Shown: positions 23,901 through 31,143, numbered from the stretch's first letter. The stretch is 64,000 nt of DNA from Bin5 sp965200685 (GCA_965200685.1 OZ241379.1:3968001-4032000), one strand, 5' to 3'. The notes: generated by a model from the letters alone, not told the origin. Numbers and translations are program-made.

Positions 23901-25511
23901 ATCCCACAGTGGCTAGGGGACTTCACAAAGCTGCAGACGTTACACCTCAACAACAACCAACTGACGGGTACGATCCCTGCTCAACTGGGCACCCTCTCCA
24001 ACACGCTGACCACTTTGAACCTAGGTCAGAACAGATTGACTGGCGACATCCCACAGTGGCTAGGGGACTTCACAAAGCTGCAGACGTTGGCCCTCAACAA
24101 CAACCAACTGACGGGGGATATCCCTGCTCAACTGGGCAACCTCTCCAGCACGCTGACCACTTTGAACCTAGGTCAGAACAGATTGACTGGCGACATCCCA
24201 CAGTGGCTAGGGAGGTTCACAAATCTGCAGACGTTGGCCCTCAACAGCAACCAACTGACGGGGAATATCCCTCCTGAATTTCTCACCTTCGGCTACAAGA
24301 TGACCACCTTGAACCTAGGTCAGAACAGCTTGACTGGCTCCATCCCACCGTGGTTAGGGGTGTTCATAAAACTGCAGACGTTGGACCTGGCCAACAACCA
24401 ACTGTCGGGCATGATCCCCTCTGCACTAGGCAACCTCGCCCAGCTGCAGACATTGTCCCTCTACTCCAACACCCTGACGGGCGAGATCCCAACTCAACTG
24501 GCCGCCCTCTCCAACACGCTGACCACTTTGAACCTAGGTCAGAACAGATTGACGGGTACGATTCCATCGTGGCTAGGGGAGTTCACAAACCTGCGGACGT
24601 TGTCCCTCAACAACAACCAACTCACGGGCAGAATCCCTTCCGAGTTGTACGATCTCCCCAATCTGCAGACGTTGAACCTTGTTGGCAATACACTAACAGG
24701 CTGTGTCCCCTATACCTTGCAAGGTCGCCTGACAACAGATTGGCAATTCTGCCCACGACCACCATCTCCGGGCGATAGTAGTGGTGGCGGCGGTGGCGGC
24801 GGCGGCGGTGGTGGTGGCTCATCATCACCGAGACCACGATGTACCAATGGCACTGTCGTGCCCAACCCCTCTGACAATGCCGCCCTCGTCCAAGACTGCG
24901 TACAGCTCCTTACCATCAAGCCCACCCTGGAGGGACGCATCAGTGCCTCCATGCGCTTGAACTGGAGTGAGAACAGCAGCATTGACACCTGGGAGGGGGT
25001 AACCAGTAGCGGGGCCCCGCAGCGGGTGGTCAGGCTGGAGCTGGATATCAGTGGCAAGACATTGGCAGGCAGCATCCCGTCTACCTTGAGCCGGCTCACA
25101 GGTCTGCAGACCTTGGATCTCTCCAACAACGAACTCTCGGGCCGTATCCCGGTTGGCCTGCGTGCGCTGACCAGCCTGCAGGTCTTGGACTTCTCCAACA
25201 ACCGCCTGTCGGGCAGCATGCCGACTGATCTGGGCAGTATTGCCAGCTTGCAGACCTTGCACCTGGCCAACAACAGTCTGACGGGCAACATCCCGACGAC
25301 CCTGGTGGATCTCTCCAATCTTACGTCGTTGTCCTTGGCCGGCAACAGCTTGAGCGGCTGTATTCCCAATGCGTTGACACGCGTTGCCCAGAACGACCTA
25401 GCAGATATCGAGTTGTCTCTCTGCGACCCTGTCACACCGACACCTACGCCCACAGCCACACCGCTTGCACCGGTTGGCCAGGATCTCTTCCTGCCCCTCG
25501 TAAGAAAGTGA
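20880..25511 (+). CDS. giant plant-type leucine-rich-repeat surface protein
   Basis: 1543 residues from the ATG at 20880. The first about 37 look like a signal peptide (LLPALSILCAAIALTALM...VAAQ). Three modules follow, each opening with a Cys-containing cap like plant LRRNT_2: one near residue 60, CIDTVAIPG near 752, and CTNGTVVPN near 1321 after a 13-Gly linker. Each cap leads into LRRs of the plant type LxxLxLxxNxLTGxIPxxL. The C-terminus is Pro-Thr repeats then LFLPLVRK. Likely an exported adhesin or recognition protein, with partner unknown. DNA repeats of 144 and 147 bp show recent internal duplication. Translation may really begin at 20740, out of frame by one base across the poly-G tract; from 20880 the tract itself could serve as a poor RBS. 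Confidence 0.9.
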   Translation: MQPCLSAQTLLPALSILCAAIALTALMTSTGTPVAAQNAPSPDDPEFYDEACKPGSTPNPDSQTSPHGPLLHILCKALLASKDTLQGPHNNVLNWSTSLNMVFWTGLEIVVSPPRYRLHLQNRTLKGRIPPALGYISNVVPLAILQLQNNQLTGPIPPVLGNLTKLTVFDLQNNQLTGSIPPALGNLTKLTVFDLQNNQLTGSIPPALGNLTQVRRMHFNNNQLTGPIPQLSSSNWQWFLNDNQLTGNIPANLTLPRYELHLQNNKLTGTIPNTLSSSELYLLNFENNQLTGNIPITLPSRVTWWHLNNNRLTGPIPANLPSRVTRLYLNNNRLTGPIPITLPTSLEQLHLNNNLLTGPISATLPASLPNSLQILSLNDNELTGNIPANLPTALQTLSLNNNRLTGTISATLSASLPSNLRQLHLNDNELTGNIPANLPTALQTLSLNNNRLTGTISATLSASLPSNLRQLHLNDNELTGNIPANLPTALQTLSLNNNRLTGPISATLPASLPNSLRQLHLNNNELTGNIPANLPNSLQQLHLNNNLLTGPISATLPASLPNSLQQLHLNDNELTGNIPANLPNSLQQLHLNNQLTGTIPITLPSNLQQLHLYSNTLTGNIPAALGNLSRTLQSLNLSSNTLTGSIPQTLGNLSRALQTLNLAYNRLTGEIPPELSTLINLQTLNLYSNTLTGSIPRALVNITEMLQTLRLGDNQLSGCIPPALRTIANNDLTTSPSFSGFPDCNMPAGRVVVCIDTVAIPGSYLEESVSLRRDCERILQVKQGLDTRGWNTNALNWALTTAIATWDGIGLNDNASPTQVISLGLSLPNSNLRGEILTELATLSSTLTTLNLGQNSLAGSIPQWLGEFTALQTLALNNNQLTGDIPAQLGNLSSTLTTLNLGQNRLTGDIPQWLGDFTKLQTLHLNNNQLTGTIPAQLGTLSNTLTTLNLGQNRLTGDIPQWLGDFTKLQTLHLNNNQLTGTIPAQLGTLSNTLTTLNLGQNRLTGDIPQWLGDFTKLQTLHLNNNQLTGTIPAQLGTLSNTLTTLNLGQNRLTGDIPQWLGDFTKLQTLALNNNQLTGDIPAQLGNLSSTLTTLNLGQNRLTGDIPQWLGRFTNLQTLALNSNQLTGNIPPEFLTFGYKMTTLNLGQNSLTGSIPPWLGVFIKLQTLDLANNQLSGMIPSALGNLAQLQTLSLYSNTLTGEIPTQLAALSNTLTTLNLGQNRLTGTIPSWLGEFTNLRTLSLNNNQLTGRIPSELYDLPNLQTLNLVGNTLTGCVPYTLQGRLTTDWQFCPRPPSPGDSSGGGGGGGGGGGGSSSPRPRCTNGTVVPNPSDNAALVQDCVQLLTIKPTLEGRISASMRLNWSENSSIDTWEGVTSSGAPQRVVRLELDISGKTLAGSIPSTLSRLTGLQTLDLSNNELSGRIPVGLRALTSLQVLDFSNNRLSGSMPTDLGSIASLQTLHLANNSLTGNIPTTLVDLSNLTSLSLAGNSLSGCIPNALTRVAQNDLADIELSLCDPVTPTPTPTATPLAPVGQDLFLPLVRK
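22021..22452 (+). repeat. 144-bp coding tandem repeat in the LRR gene, 3 units
   Basis: Units begin at 22021, 22165 and 22309. The first two are nearly identical; the third diverges in its second half. Each encodes two LRR units of 24 residues. Confidence 0.85.
23490..24224 (+). repeat. 147-bp coding tandem repeat in the LRR gene, 5 units
   Basis: Units begin at 23490, 23637, 23784, 23931 and 24078 (each at CTGCAGACGTT). The middle three are practically identical at DNA level. Each encodes 49 residues, i.e. a 25- plus a 24-residue LRR. Confidence 0.9.
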
Positions 25512-25890
25512 CGGAAGAAGGCGCACCCTACCCCCTAACCAAGGGACAGAAGAGGAGAGAGGTTCTCTCTCCTCTTGAGCTACTTGCGGCAACTGGCTAC
25601 AAGAATGGGAGCGGCCCCGCCCCTCGGCTCAGGTTCAGCCATACGCCACAGACCCATTGCCATTACCCCTTTGGACACCTCCAAGGCAAACCCTTCCGGC
25701 GCGTCTTCCTGCCATTCACCAAGCAGAGGCCTAACAGCAGGCTGCATTTTTGAACAAGTAGTCATAACGTGCTATGATATGAACCATGCGACACCCAAAG
25801 GATGCGGGGTACCCAGTGGTTACCACGCGACAAGCGTGCGTTGTTGATTGAATCAGGGAAATTTCCCTCTATCTGTTGCCAAAACAGTGT
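25512..25890. other. 379-base intergenic region
   Basis: Apart from the hairpin at 25550-25576, no convincing gene, promoter or RNA is seen. Short open frames here have no RBS and no recognisable product. Confidence 0.5.
25550..25576 (+). terminator. hairpin after the LRR gene
   Basis: Perfect 12-bp inverted repeat (AAGAGGAGAGAG, loop GTT, CTCTCTCCTCTT) 39 bases after the LRR stop. No T-run follows, so it may act as a weak or Rho-assisted terminator or as an mRNA 3' stabiliser. Confidence 0.5.
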
Positions 25891-26751
25891 ATGACCAGTT
25901 CACGGACTCTATTGGGCGTATTTGCCCATCCTGATGATGAAAGCTTTGGGCCAGGGGGCACCTTGGCCAAATACGCGGCCGAGGGCGTACAGGTACACGT
26001 TATCATCGCCACTGATGGCGATGCCGGCTCTGTTGAGGAGACTCACCAACGCCAAGGGGGGCGCACGCTGGCCCAGGAACGCTGCGAGGAACTTGCGCGC
26101 GCCGCGCTTGCCCTAGGCCTTACTAGCATCTGGAATCTGCCCTATCGGGACAGTGGTATGCGTGGCTCGCCGGACAATGAGAACCCCAGAGCACTGATCC
26201 AACAGCCGCTGGAACGGCTGGCGGCCGAACTGACCGATTACATCCGCCGCTTGAAACCACATGTCGTCATCACCCATGACCCCTATGGCGGCTACGGCCA
26301 CCCGGACCACATCCGCTGTTGCGAAGCAGTGACCGCGGCCTTTTATATGGCCCAAACACACGGACATGAGGAGGCTCGTTCGCTGGCCATTGCTAGTACA
26401 CCGCAGAAACTCTACTACACCAGCTTCAATAAGCGCATACTACGCTGGATGGTAAAATTTATGGAAATGACCGGGCGCAATCCCCGAGCAGTGGGCCGCA
26501 ACAAAGACGTTGATCTAACAGAAATTGCTGGCTGGGAAACACCGACCCACGCGTGCATCAATGTGGCTGCGTATCTGCCACACAAAGAACGGGCCAGCCG
26601 GGCCCATGCCAGTCAATACGGCCCTGCATCGGGCCCCTTTCGCATGGTACCGGGCCCGCTCAGGAAACGTCTGGCCCGCTATGAAAACTATACTCGGGCC
26701 TATCCCGCGCCCAATGCGTTTCAAGAAGCAGATCTGTTTCAAGACATGTAA
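25891..26751 (+). CDS. PIG-L family (LmbE-like) N-deacetylase
   Basis: 286 residues. The zinc-binding AHPDDE motif (GVFAHPDDESFGPGGTLAKY) and the second motif HPDH (GGYGHPDHIRC) define the PIG-L/LmbE fold, which removes acetyl groups from N-acetylglucosamine-type amides. Relatives include MshB and Mca of mycothiol metabolism and BshB of bacillithiol metabolism. The length and the HPDDES start resemble Mca/MshB-like members, but no thiol-biosynthesis neighbour supports that. The ATG at 25891 is preferred; a TTG at 25876 is possible. Neither has a clear RBS. The gene stands alone, with a polymer-forming membrane protein gene 52 bases downstream. Confidence 0.85.
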   Translation: MTSSRTLLGVFAHPDDESFGPGGTLAKYAAEGVQVHVIIATDGDAGSVEETHQRQGGRTLAQERCEELARAALALGLTSIWNLPYRDSGMRGSPDNENPRALIQQPLERLAAELTDYIRRLKPHVVITHDPYGGYGHPDHIRCCEAVTAAFYMAQTHGHEEARSLAIASTPQKLYYTSFNKRILRWMVKFMEMTGRNPRAVGRNKDVDLTEIAGWETPTHACINVAAYLPHKERASRAHASQYGPASGPFRMVPGPLRKRLARYENYTRAYPAPNAFQEADLFQDM

Positions 26752-26803
26752 GATCGGGATGAACGTCCAGTTCCGAACAGACCACACCACAGGGGATACA
26801 ATT

Positions 26804-28099
26804 ATGCTATCCAAACGATGGCTCACACTAGCTCTCACAGTCTTTCTGGTCGTGGCAGTCTCCAGTGCTGCCCTGGCCGCTGAATTTACCAGCGATGAAG
26901 ACACCTATCGGCTCGCTGCTGGTGAGGTCGTGGAAGACGACCTGTTTGTAGGTGCGCTTGAAGTGTATATTGATGGCACAGTCAGAGGCGATCTGTTCGT
27001 GGCCGCGAACTACATTGAAATCAGCCCGACGGGAATTGTGGAAGGAGATCTGTTCGCGGCCGCGAATGGAATCGTTGTCAAGGGCACAATAGAGGACGAC
27101 ATGCGAGGGATGGCTAACGCCATCGAACTCTCCGGTACTGTCGGAGATGATGCGATGCTCGCGGCGGGAGGAGGACAATTTGCCGTCCCCATTCCAATGG
27201 GAACTCGCTCAATCCAACCCGGACTGCACATCAACGGAGAGATCGGGGGGGATGCTCTCATTGGTGCCTCTGGTGGGGATATCTCCGGCTCAATTGGCGG
27301 TGATCTGTTAGGCGGTCTGCAGACACTCACTCTCTCCGGCCCAATCGGCGGCAACGCCACTATCTATGTTGAAGACCTACACATCAATGATACAGCACGC
27401 ATTGCCGGTACGCTGACATATACTGCCGCAGAACAACAGGAATTTCCAGCCGGCATTGTCAATGACATCCGCTTTAATGAACAGGGAGCGGACACAGGAT
27501 CTCAGAGAGAAGGTGCAGGATCTGCGCTAAGTACGACCGTTCAAGAAATTCTCAGTTGGGCCCTGCGAACCATCGCCATTCTCGTGGGTGTTGCCATTGT
27601 CGGCTGGTTCCTGACCCGCTTCTCCCCCAATCTGTTGGCCCGCCCGGTTGCAGCTATCCGTATAGAACCCTTGAAAACCGGAGTATACGGCCTGCTGGCA
27701 GCAGTGCTCCTCATCTTCCTTCCCATCGCCTCAATCCTGCTTGTACTCTTCGTGGGGATATTTTGGGGTATCGTCCCCGGAATTGTCATGTTCATTTTTC
27801 TATTTGCCTCCCTGGGCCTGGTCTGGTTCCTCAGCCCACTGATCACAGGTCTTTGGTTGGGAGAGAACATCAATGAGCGGCTAGGCAGCAGTTTCACTCC
27901 TCTCATAGCCCTGTTGGTCGGTGCGCTGCTAATCGTCATTCTGGGCCGTATTCCCTGCCTGGGATGGCTGATCTATCTGCTCAGTTTTATCCTAGCATTG
28001 GGTGGGTTACTCCGCAGCGGCTTAAGACATACGGACAACATTGACCCTTTGGCACCTGTCCCGCCAGCAGAATCAGCAACAATGCCGGCGTCCACATGA
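26804..28099 (+). CDS. exported polymer-forming (bactofilin-like) beta-helix protein with membrane domain
   Basis: 431 residues. A signal peptide (MLSKRWLTLALTVFLVVAVSSAALAA) precedes a repetitive domain of about 200 residues with recurring GTVRGDLFVAAN / GIVEGDLFAAAN / GTIEDDMRG blocks, the short-strand beta-helix of the polymer-forming/bactofilin-like class. Five or so hydrophobic helices follow (ALRTIAILVGVAIVGWFL; LLAAVLLIFLPIASILLVLF; and others). The beta-helix should sit outside the membrane, unlike cytoplasmic bactofilins. The start at 26804 has AGGGGA seven bases upstream; 93 extra in-frame codons overlap the preceding gene and are not used. A DUF951 gene follows after 9 bases, so they may be co-transcribed. 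Function unknown. Confidence 0.75.
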   Translation: MLSKRWLTLALTVFLVVAVSSAALAAEFTSDEDTYRLAAGEVVEDDLFVGALEVYIDGTVRGDLFVAANYIEISPTGIVEGDLFAAANGIVVKGTIEDDMRGMANAIELSGTVGDDAMLAAGGGQFAVPIPMGTRSIQPGLHINGEIGGDALIGASGGDISGSIGGDLLGGLQTLTLSGPIGGNATIYVEDLHINDTARIAGTLTYTAAEQQEFPAGIVNDIRFNEQGADTGSQREGAGSALSTTVQEILSWALRTIAILVGVAIVGWFLTRFSPNLLARPVAAIRIEPLKTGVYGLLAAVLLIFLPIASILLVLFVGIFWGIVPGIVMFIFLFASLGLVWFLSPLITGLWLGENINERLGSSFTPLIALLVGALLIVILGRIPCLGWLIYLLSFILALGGLLRSGLRHTDNIDPLAPVPPAESATMPAST

Positions 28100-28108
28100 G
28101 CAAGCTAT

Positions 28109-28324
28109 ATGCTCGCCATCAATGAAAAACTCTACAAGGGCGATGTAGTGCAGATGCGTAAGGCCCATCCTTGCGGCGGGGACCAGTGGGAGGTCGTGCG
28201 GGTAGGCATGGACATTGGTCTGCTCTGTGAAACCTGCGGACGGCGCGTACTCCTGCCTCGGCGCAAATTCGCCCAGGGTGTTACGAAATTTGTACGCCGC
28301 AATGCACACCCCAATGGCAAGTGA
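28109..28324 (+). CDS. DUF951 (YyzM-like) small protein
   Basis: 71 residues. The sequence GDVVQMRKAHPCGGDQWEVV, then RVGMDIGLLCETCGRRVLLPR, matches the DUF951 pattern: a conserved HPCG, then a CxxCGR zinc-ribbon-like pair. The family is small and widely conserved in Gram-positive and Chloroflexota genomes, often near ychF or parB genes, with no established role. The Cys residues suggest metal or nucleic-acid binding, which is inference. Nine bases separate it from the upstream polymer-forming gene and 13 from the downstream Nif3-like gene, all on the plus strand, which suggests one transcript. Confidence 0.85.
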   Translation: MLAINEKLYKGDVVQMRKAHPCGGDQWEVVRVGMDIGLLCETCGRRVLLPRRKFAQGVTKFVRRNAHPNGK

Positions 28325-28337
28325 CAGGAGAACACCT

Positions 28338-29093
28338 ATGCAACGGGATCTAGTGGTCCACTATTTGAACAATACGCTGCGTATCAACGAAGTCTCTGAT
28401 TATGGTCCCCAGGGCCTACAGATAGAAGGACGAGCACAAGTCGATAAAATTGTCGGCATGGTGGATGCTCACCAGCCCTGTGTGGAAGCTGCGTTGGCGC
28501 GAGATGCCGATCTGATGCTGGTACATCATGGTATTTTTTGGGGCGAACCAAAACCAATTGCCGGCAGCTATGGCCGGCTGGTACGTACGGTTATTGAAAA
28601 TCATTTGAATCTCTACGCGGCCCATTTGGCCCTAGACGCGCATCCGCACTGGGGCAACAATGCAGAATTGGCACGACGCCTCGGCCTGACCATCAAGGAC
28701 TGGTGGGCTAATGTCAAAGGGACGCCTCTGGCTGTCCTTGCCGAAACGGTTGAGCCAAGCATCTCTTTTGATGAACTGGTGGCGCGCTTTGAGAAACAGG
28801 TAGGGGTGCCGCGTCTCATTCAAGCAGAAGGGCCGGCAACGGTCCAGCGGGTGGGCATTCTCAGCGGTTTCGGAGCCAATGAAATCACAACTGCGGCCAG
28901 CCTCGGCTGTGATGCCTACATCACCGGCGAGACGAGCCACGCCCACTACTATGAAGCAGCGAACGCAGGGATCAATGTCCTGTATGGCGGCCATTATACC
29001 TCTGAAACAGTGGGTGTGCAGGCCCTAGGCAGACACCTAGCCCAGCGATTCGACCTCTCCTTTGAATTCATTGACCTGCCGACGGGGCTGTAA
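28338..29093 (+). CDS. Nif3-like dinuclear metal-centre protein (YbgI/YqfO family)
   Basis: 251 residues. Typical features are GLQIEG near the start, MLVHHGIFWG with the paired His ligands, LYAAHLALDAHPHWGNN, GETSHAHYYEA and GGHYTSE near the end, which together ligate two metal ions. The family is often labelled GTP cyclohydrolase 1 type 2, but the physiological role is unsettled. The short form, without the PII-like insert, is present here. The start at 28338 has AGGAG nine bases upstream; the 41 in-frame codons before it overlap DUF951 and are excluded. It converges on the selenoprotein gene at 29191-29457. Confidence 0.9.
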   Translation: MQRDLVVHYLNNTLRINEVSDYGPQGLQIEGRAQVDKIVGMVDAHQPCVEAALARDADLMLVHHGIFWGEPKPIAGSYGRLVRTVIENHLNLYAAHLALDAHPHWGNNAELARRLGLTIKDWWANVKGTPLAVLAETVEPSISFDELVARFEKQVGVPRLIQAEGPATVQRVGILSGFGANEITTAASLGCDAYITGETSHAHYYEAANAGINVLYGGHYTSETVGVQALGRHLAQRFDLSFEFIDLPTGL

Positions 29094-29109
29094 TCACGCC
29101 GATACATCC

Positions 29110-29136
29110 AAGAAAACCCGCCGCAGTTGCGGCGGG
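29110..29136 (-). terminator. intrinsic terminator of the selenoprotein gene
   Basis: On the minus strand, an 8-bp stem (CCCGCCGC, loop AACT, GCGGCGGG) is followed by TTTTCTT (29116-29110), the classic Rho-independent form. It lies 55 bases after the SelW-like stop. The hairpin may also serve the Nif3-like gene on the other strand. Confidence 0.75.
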
Positions 29137-29190
29137 CTGTTCAACAGATATACGCGACCTAATGCTTTGCTGGTCACAGGCCTCCGGGGG

Positions 29191-29457
29191 TTATGTACGG
29201 GGAGCCGGCTCCATTCCGATGGCATCCGCAAAGAGGCGCACCACTTCCCCTTCCTCTGCATGACGTCCCTCGGCCTTTTTGCTGAATACAAGCGTATCAT
29301 TGGCCAGCACCTCAAAAAGGCCACCGCCCGATGGAATCAGCTTCAGGTTTTCAATAGCCGGTGTGAAATTCTCCAACAGGTCGGCCGTCGCACGGACGGC
29401 TTTCGGTGTGTAGTTTCACTGTACACAATATTCAATACTGACAGTATACTTCTTCAT
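29191..29457 (-). CDS. SelW/Rdx-family selenoprotein (in-frame TGA = selenocysteine 14)
   Basis: 88 residues if the TGA at 29418-29416 is read as selenocysteine: MKKYTVSIEYCVQ-U-NYTPKAVRATADLL... This gives the C-x-x-U redox motif (Cys11, Sec14) of the thioredoxin-like Rdx family (SelW, SelT, SelH). The body matches the family: PSGGGLFEVLANDTLVFSK followed by GRHAEEGEVVRLFADAIG. ATG at 29457 has a strong RBS (GAGGAGAG) a few bases upstream, and the stop is TAA. A SECIS-like hairpin begins 15 bases after the TGA. An annotation that treats TGA as stop would see only a 13-codon frame or a truncated product starting at 29376. Likely a thiol oxidoreductase; partner unknown. selA, selB, selD and tRNA-Sec are not in the window. 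Confidence 0.85.
29384..29418 (-). promoter_or_regulatory. UGA codon and bacterial SECIS-like hairpin
   Basis: On the minus strand: TGA (29418-29416), 15 bases, then GCCGTC (29400-29395), loop CGTGC (29394-29390) and GACGGC (29389-29384). The stem is six perfect pairs. The loop has G at its second position and begins 21 bases after the UGA, within the usual 16-37 base spacing of bacterial SECIS elements. Confidence 0.7.
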
Positions 29458-29642
29458 CGTACTCTCCTCTCGCTAGGCGGGCTGCTAGAATGTCGCCACC
29501 CCCATATGGTGATGTGGACTATTCTGATTGGCGCAGATGTCGCAGCACCGCAGATAAAATTAGCACCATTACAATTGTAGCGCATGGTCCGATAGTGGGC
29601 AAATCCGAGCATGATGCAGATCCAGAGAAGGACATTCTGTAA

Positions 29643-29672
29643 TTTGAAACGCTACCGAGTTGATGATATAGT
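29643..29672 (+). promoter_or_regulatory. promoter of the GH-A-like lipoprotein gene, possibly leaderless
   Basis: TTGAAA (29643-29648) and TATAGT (29667-29672) with an 18-base spacer. The ATG at 29679 is six bases after the -10 box, where transcription would begin, and no RBS is present. Confidence 0.4.
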
Positions 29673-29678
29673 ATGCTC

Positions 29679-31046
29679 ATGACAGTAGAACATTCCCGTT
29701 CTTCCCAGAGTACAGACGGTCATTCCGACCCGCATGTTGAATGTACGGAGGACACGACTTGGCGTAAACAGAAACAGCAGCCTTCCTGGTCACGACGCCG
29801 TTTTCTGGGCAGCACAATCGTCGGCCTTGGCACCTTAATCGCTGCCTGTAGAAGTCTGAGCGAATCGATTAACGCGTCTTCGTCCAATTTGACGATTCCC
29901 CTCTCGGTACCTCCTTGTACACCGACCCATACACCGACGCCCCAGACATACACAGAGTATCTGCCCTGGGTTGAAAGGTATAGCCCGCTGTCCGCAGCCT
30001 CTGAACCCATTTTGACGCCGACACCGCCCAAGGGGACACCCACACCTACCTGGACCAATACAGCGGTCCCACCAACGCCAACACCGACAATCACCCCCTT
30101 TCCCCCTGGCCCACCGAGCAAATTAGGGGTATTCATCACCCGCAATGACCCTCAACTGTTCACTCTGCTGAAGACTGGTGGGGTTGCGGTTGTCAAAACC
30201 TTGGAATTGGACGCGAATTTTGCCCGACAGATCAAGGAGACCTCACCGCGCACCCGCCTCATTGGCCGCATCAATTTACCCCAATTGGAACTACGCACCC
30301 TCAATGCGACGACAGCAGCCAAAGATTTCGTCAACCGGCTATTGCCCTTCGCCGACCATCCCGCGCGTCGTCCGTATTTTGACGCATGGGAAGGGTTCAA
30401 TGAACCGGTGGCCGGGAATGTAGATGAAATCAAACGTCTGACGGAATTTGAGGTAGAACGCACGCGCCTACTCAGTGAACGTGGTATCCGCAGCGTCATC
30501 GGCAACTTCGGTACAGGCCAGCCACCTCTGGGAATGTGGGAACATTTTCTGCCTGCGGTGAAAGAGGCACAAGCCCATGATGGCTGGTTGGGCCTGCATG
30601 AGTATGCCGCGCCGACCATCTACTATCTGAGTACCCGGGATGGCCAGGGACGCTATCCGGGCATCGGACCGCAGGACAGCGGTTGGTTGACACTACGCTA
30701 TCGTCAAGTCTACAATCAGATTTTGAAACCAGCTAACCTAGATATCCCACTGGTGATGACTGAATTGGGCATAGACGGGCTTATCATTGACCGGCCAGGA
30801 CCGATAAACGTACACGGCTGGCAGCACTTTCAACAGTATTGGGCCCAAAATGGCTTTGGTATCTGGGGGCCGGGCGCATATGTGGAACAGCTGGTCTGGT
30901 ACGACCAGGCCATGCAACAGGATCCGTATGTAGTCGGCGGCTGTATCTTCGCACTAGCAGCCAGCCAAGGCTGGCAAACGTATGAGATCAGCGGTTCTGT
31001 TGTGACAGTTCTACAGCAGTATTTCAAGGTTCACGCGCCGCCGTAG
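29679..31046 (+). CDS. Tat-exported lipoprotein with GH clan A-like TIM barrel
   Basis: 455 residues. A twin-arginine signal (SRRRFLGSTIVGLGTLIAAC) with a lipobox Cys precedes a long Pro-Thr-rich linker that contains EYLPWVERY, then a domain of about 300 residues. That domain has WEGFNEP, like the acid/base Asn-Glu pair of GH clan A, and PLVMTELGID, where the second Glu would be the nucleophile; GWLGLHEYAAP lies between them. This order fits a GH39- or GH5-like glycosidase, but I cannot place it in a family. It should be a cell-surface glycan-active enzyme. ATG codons at 29673 and 29679 are possible; the second coincides with the predicted transcription start. Confidence 0.75.
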   Translation: MTVEHSRSSQSTDGHSDPHVECTEDTTWRKQKQQPSWSRRRFLGSTIVGLGTLIAACRSLSESINASSSNLTIPLSVPPCTPTHTPTPQTYTEYLPWVERYSPLSAASEPILTPTPPKGTPTPTWTNTAVPPTPTPTITPFPPGPPSKLGVFITRNDPQLFTLLKTGGVAVVKTLELDANFARQIKETSPRTRLIGRINLPQLELRTLNATTAAKDFVNRLLPFADHPARRPYFDAWEGFNEPVAGNVDEIKRLTEFEVERTRLLSERGIRSVIGNFGTGQPPLGMWEHFLPAVKEAQAHDGWLGLHEYAAPTIYYLSTRDGQGRYPGIGPQDSGWLTLRYRQVYNQILKPANLDIPLVMTELGIDGLIIDRPGPINVHGWQHFQQYWAQNGFGIWGPGAYVEQLVWYDQAMQQDPYVVGGCIFALAASQGWQTYEISGSVVTVLQQYFKVHAPP

Positions 31047-31143
31047 GTACCACATACCACCTTGCCCAATCGGTCAAATCGTCCGTAGAATTTTGGATGC
31101 CCAGTACAGTTCCGTATAGAATCATTGAGAAACAGGCGGCTCT

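Noticed and set aside
23468..24277. 269-codon plus-strand frame inside the LRR gene, and a 376-codon minus frame at 21566-22696
   Set aside because: Open only because the repeats have a length divisible by three; protein sequence is low-complexity and unlike any family, whereas the LRR frame is textbook.
21300..24700. Regularly spaced DNA repeats that could be taken for a CRISPR array
   Set aside because: The repeats are coding, 72-147 bases long without unique spacers, and encode leucine-rich repeats.
29062..29580. 172-codon plus-strand frame and a 76-codon minus frame at 29094-29324 around the selenoprotein
   Set aside because: The selenoprotein frame has a strong RBS, family motifs and a terminator; these frames overlap it and have none of these.
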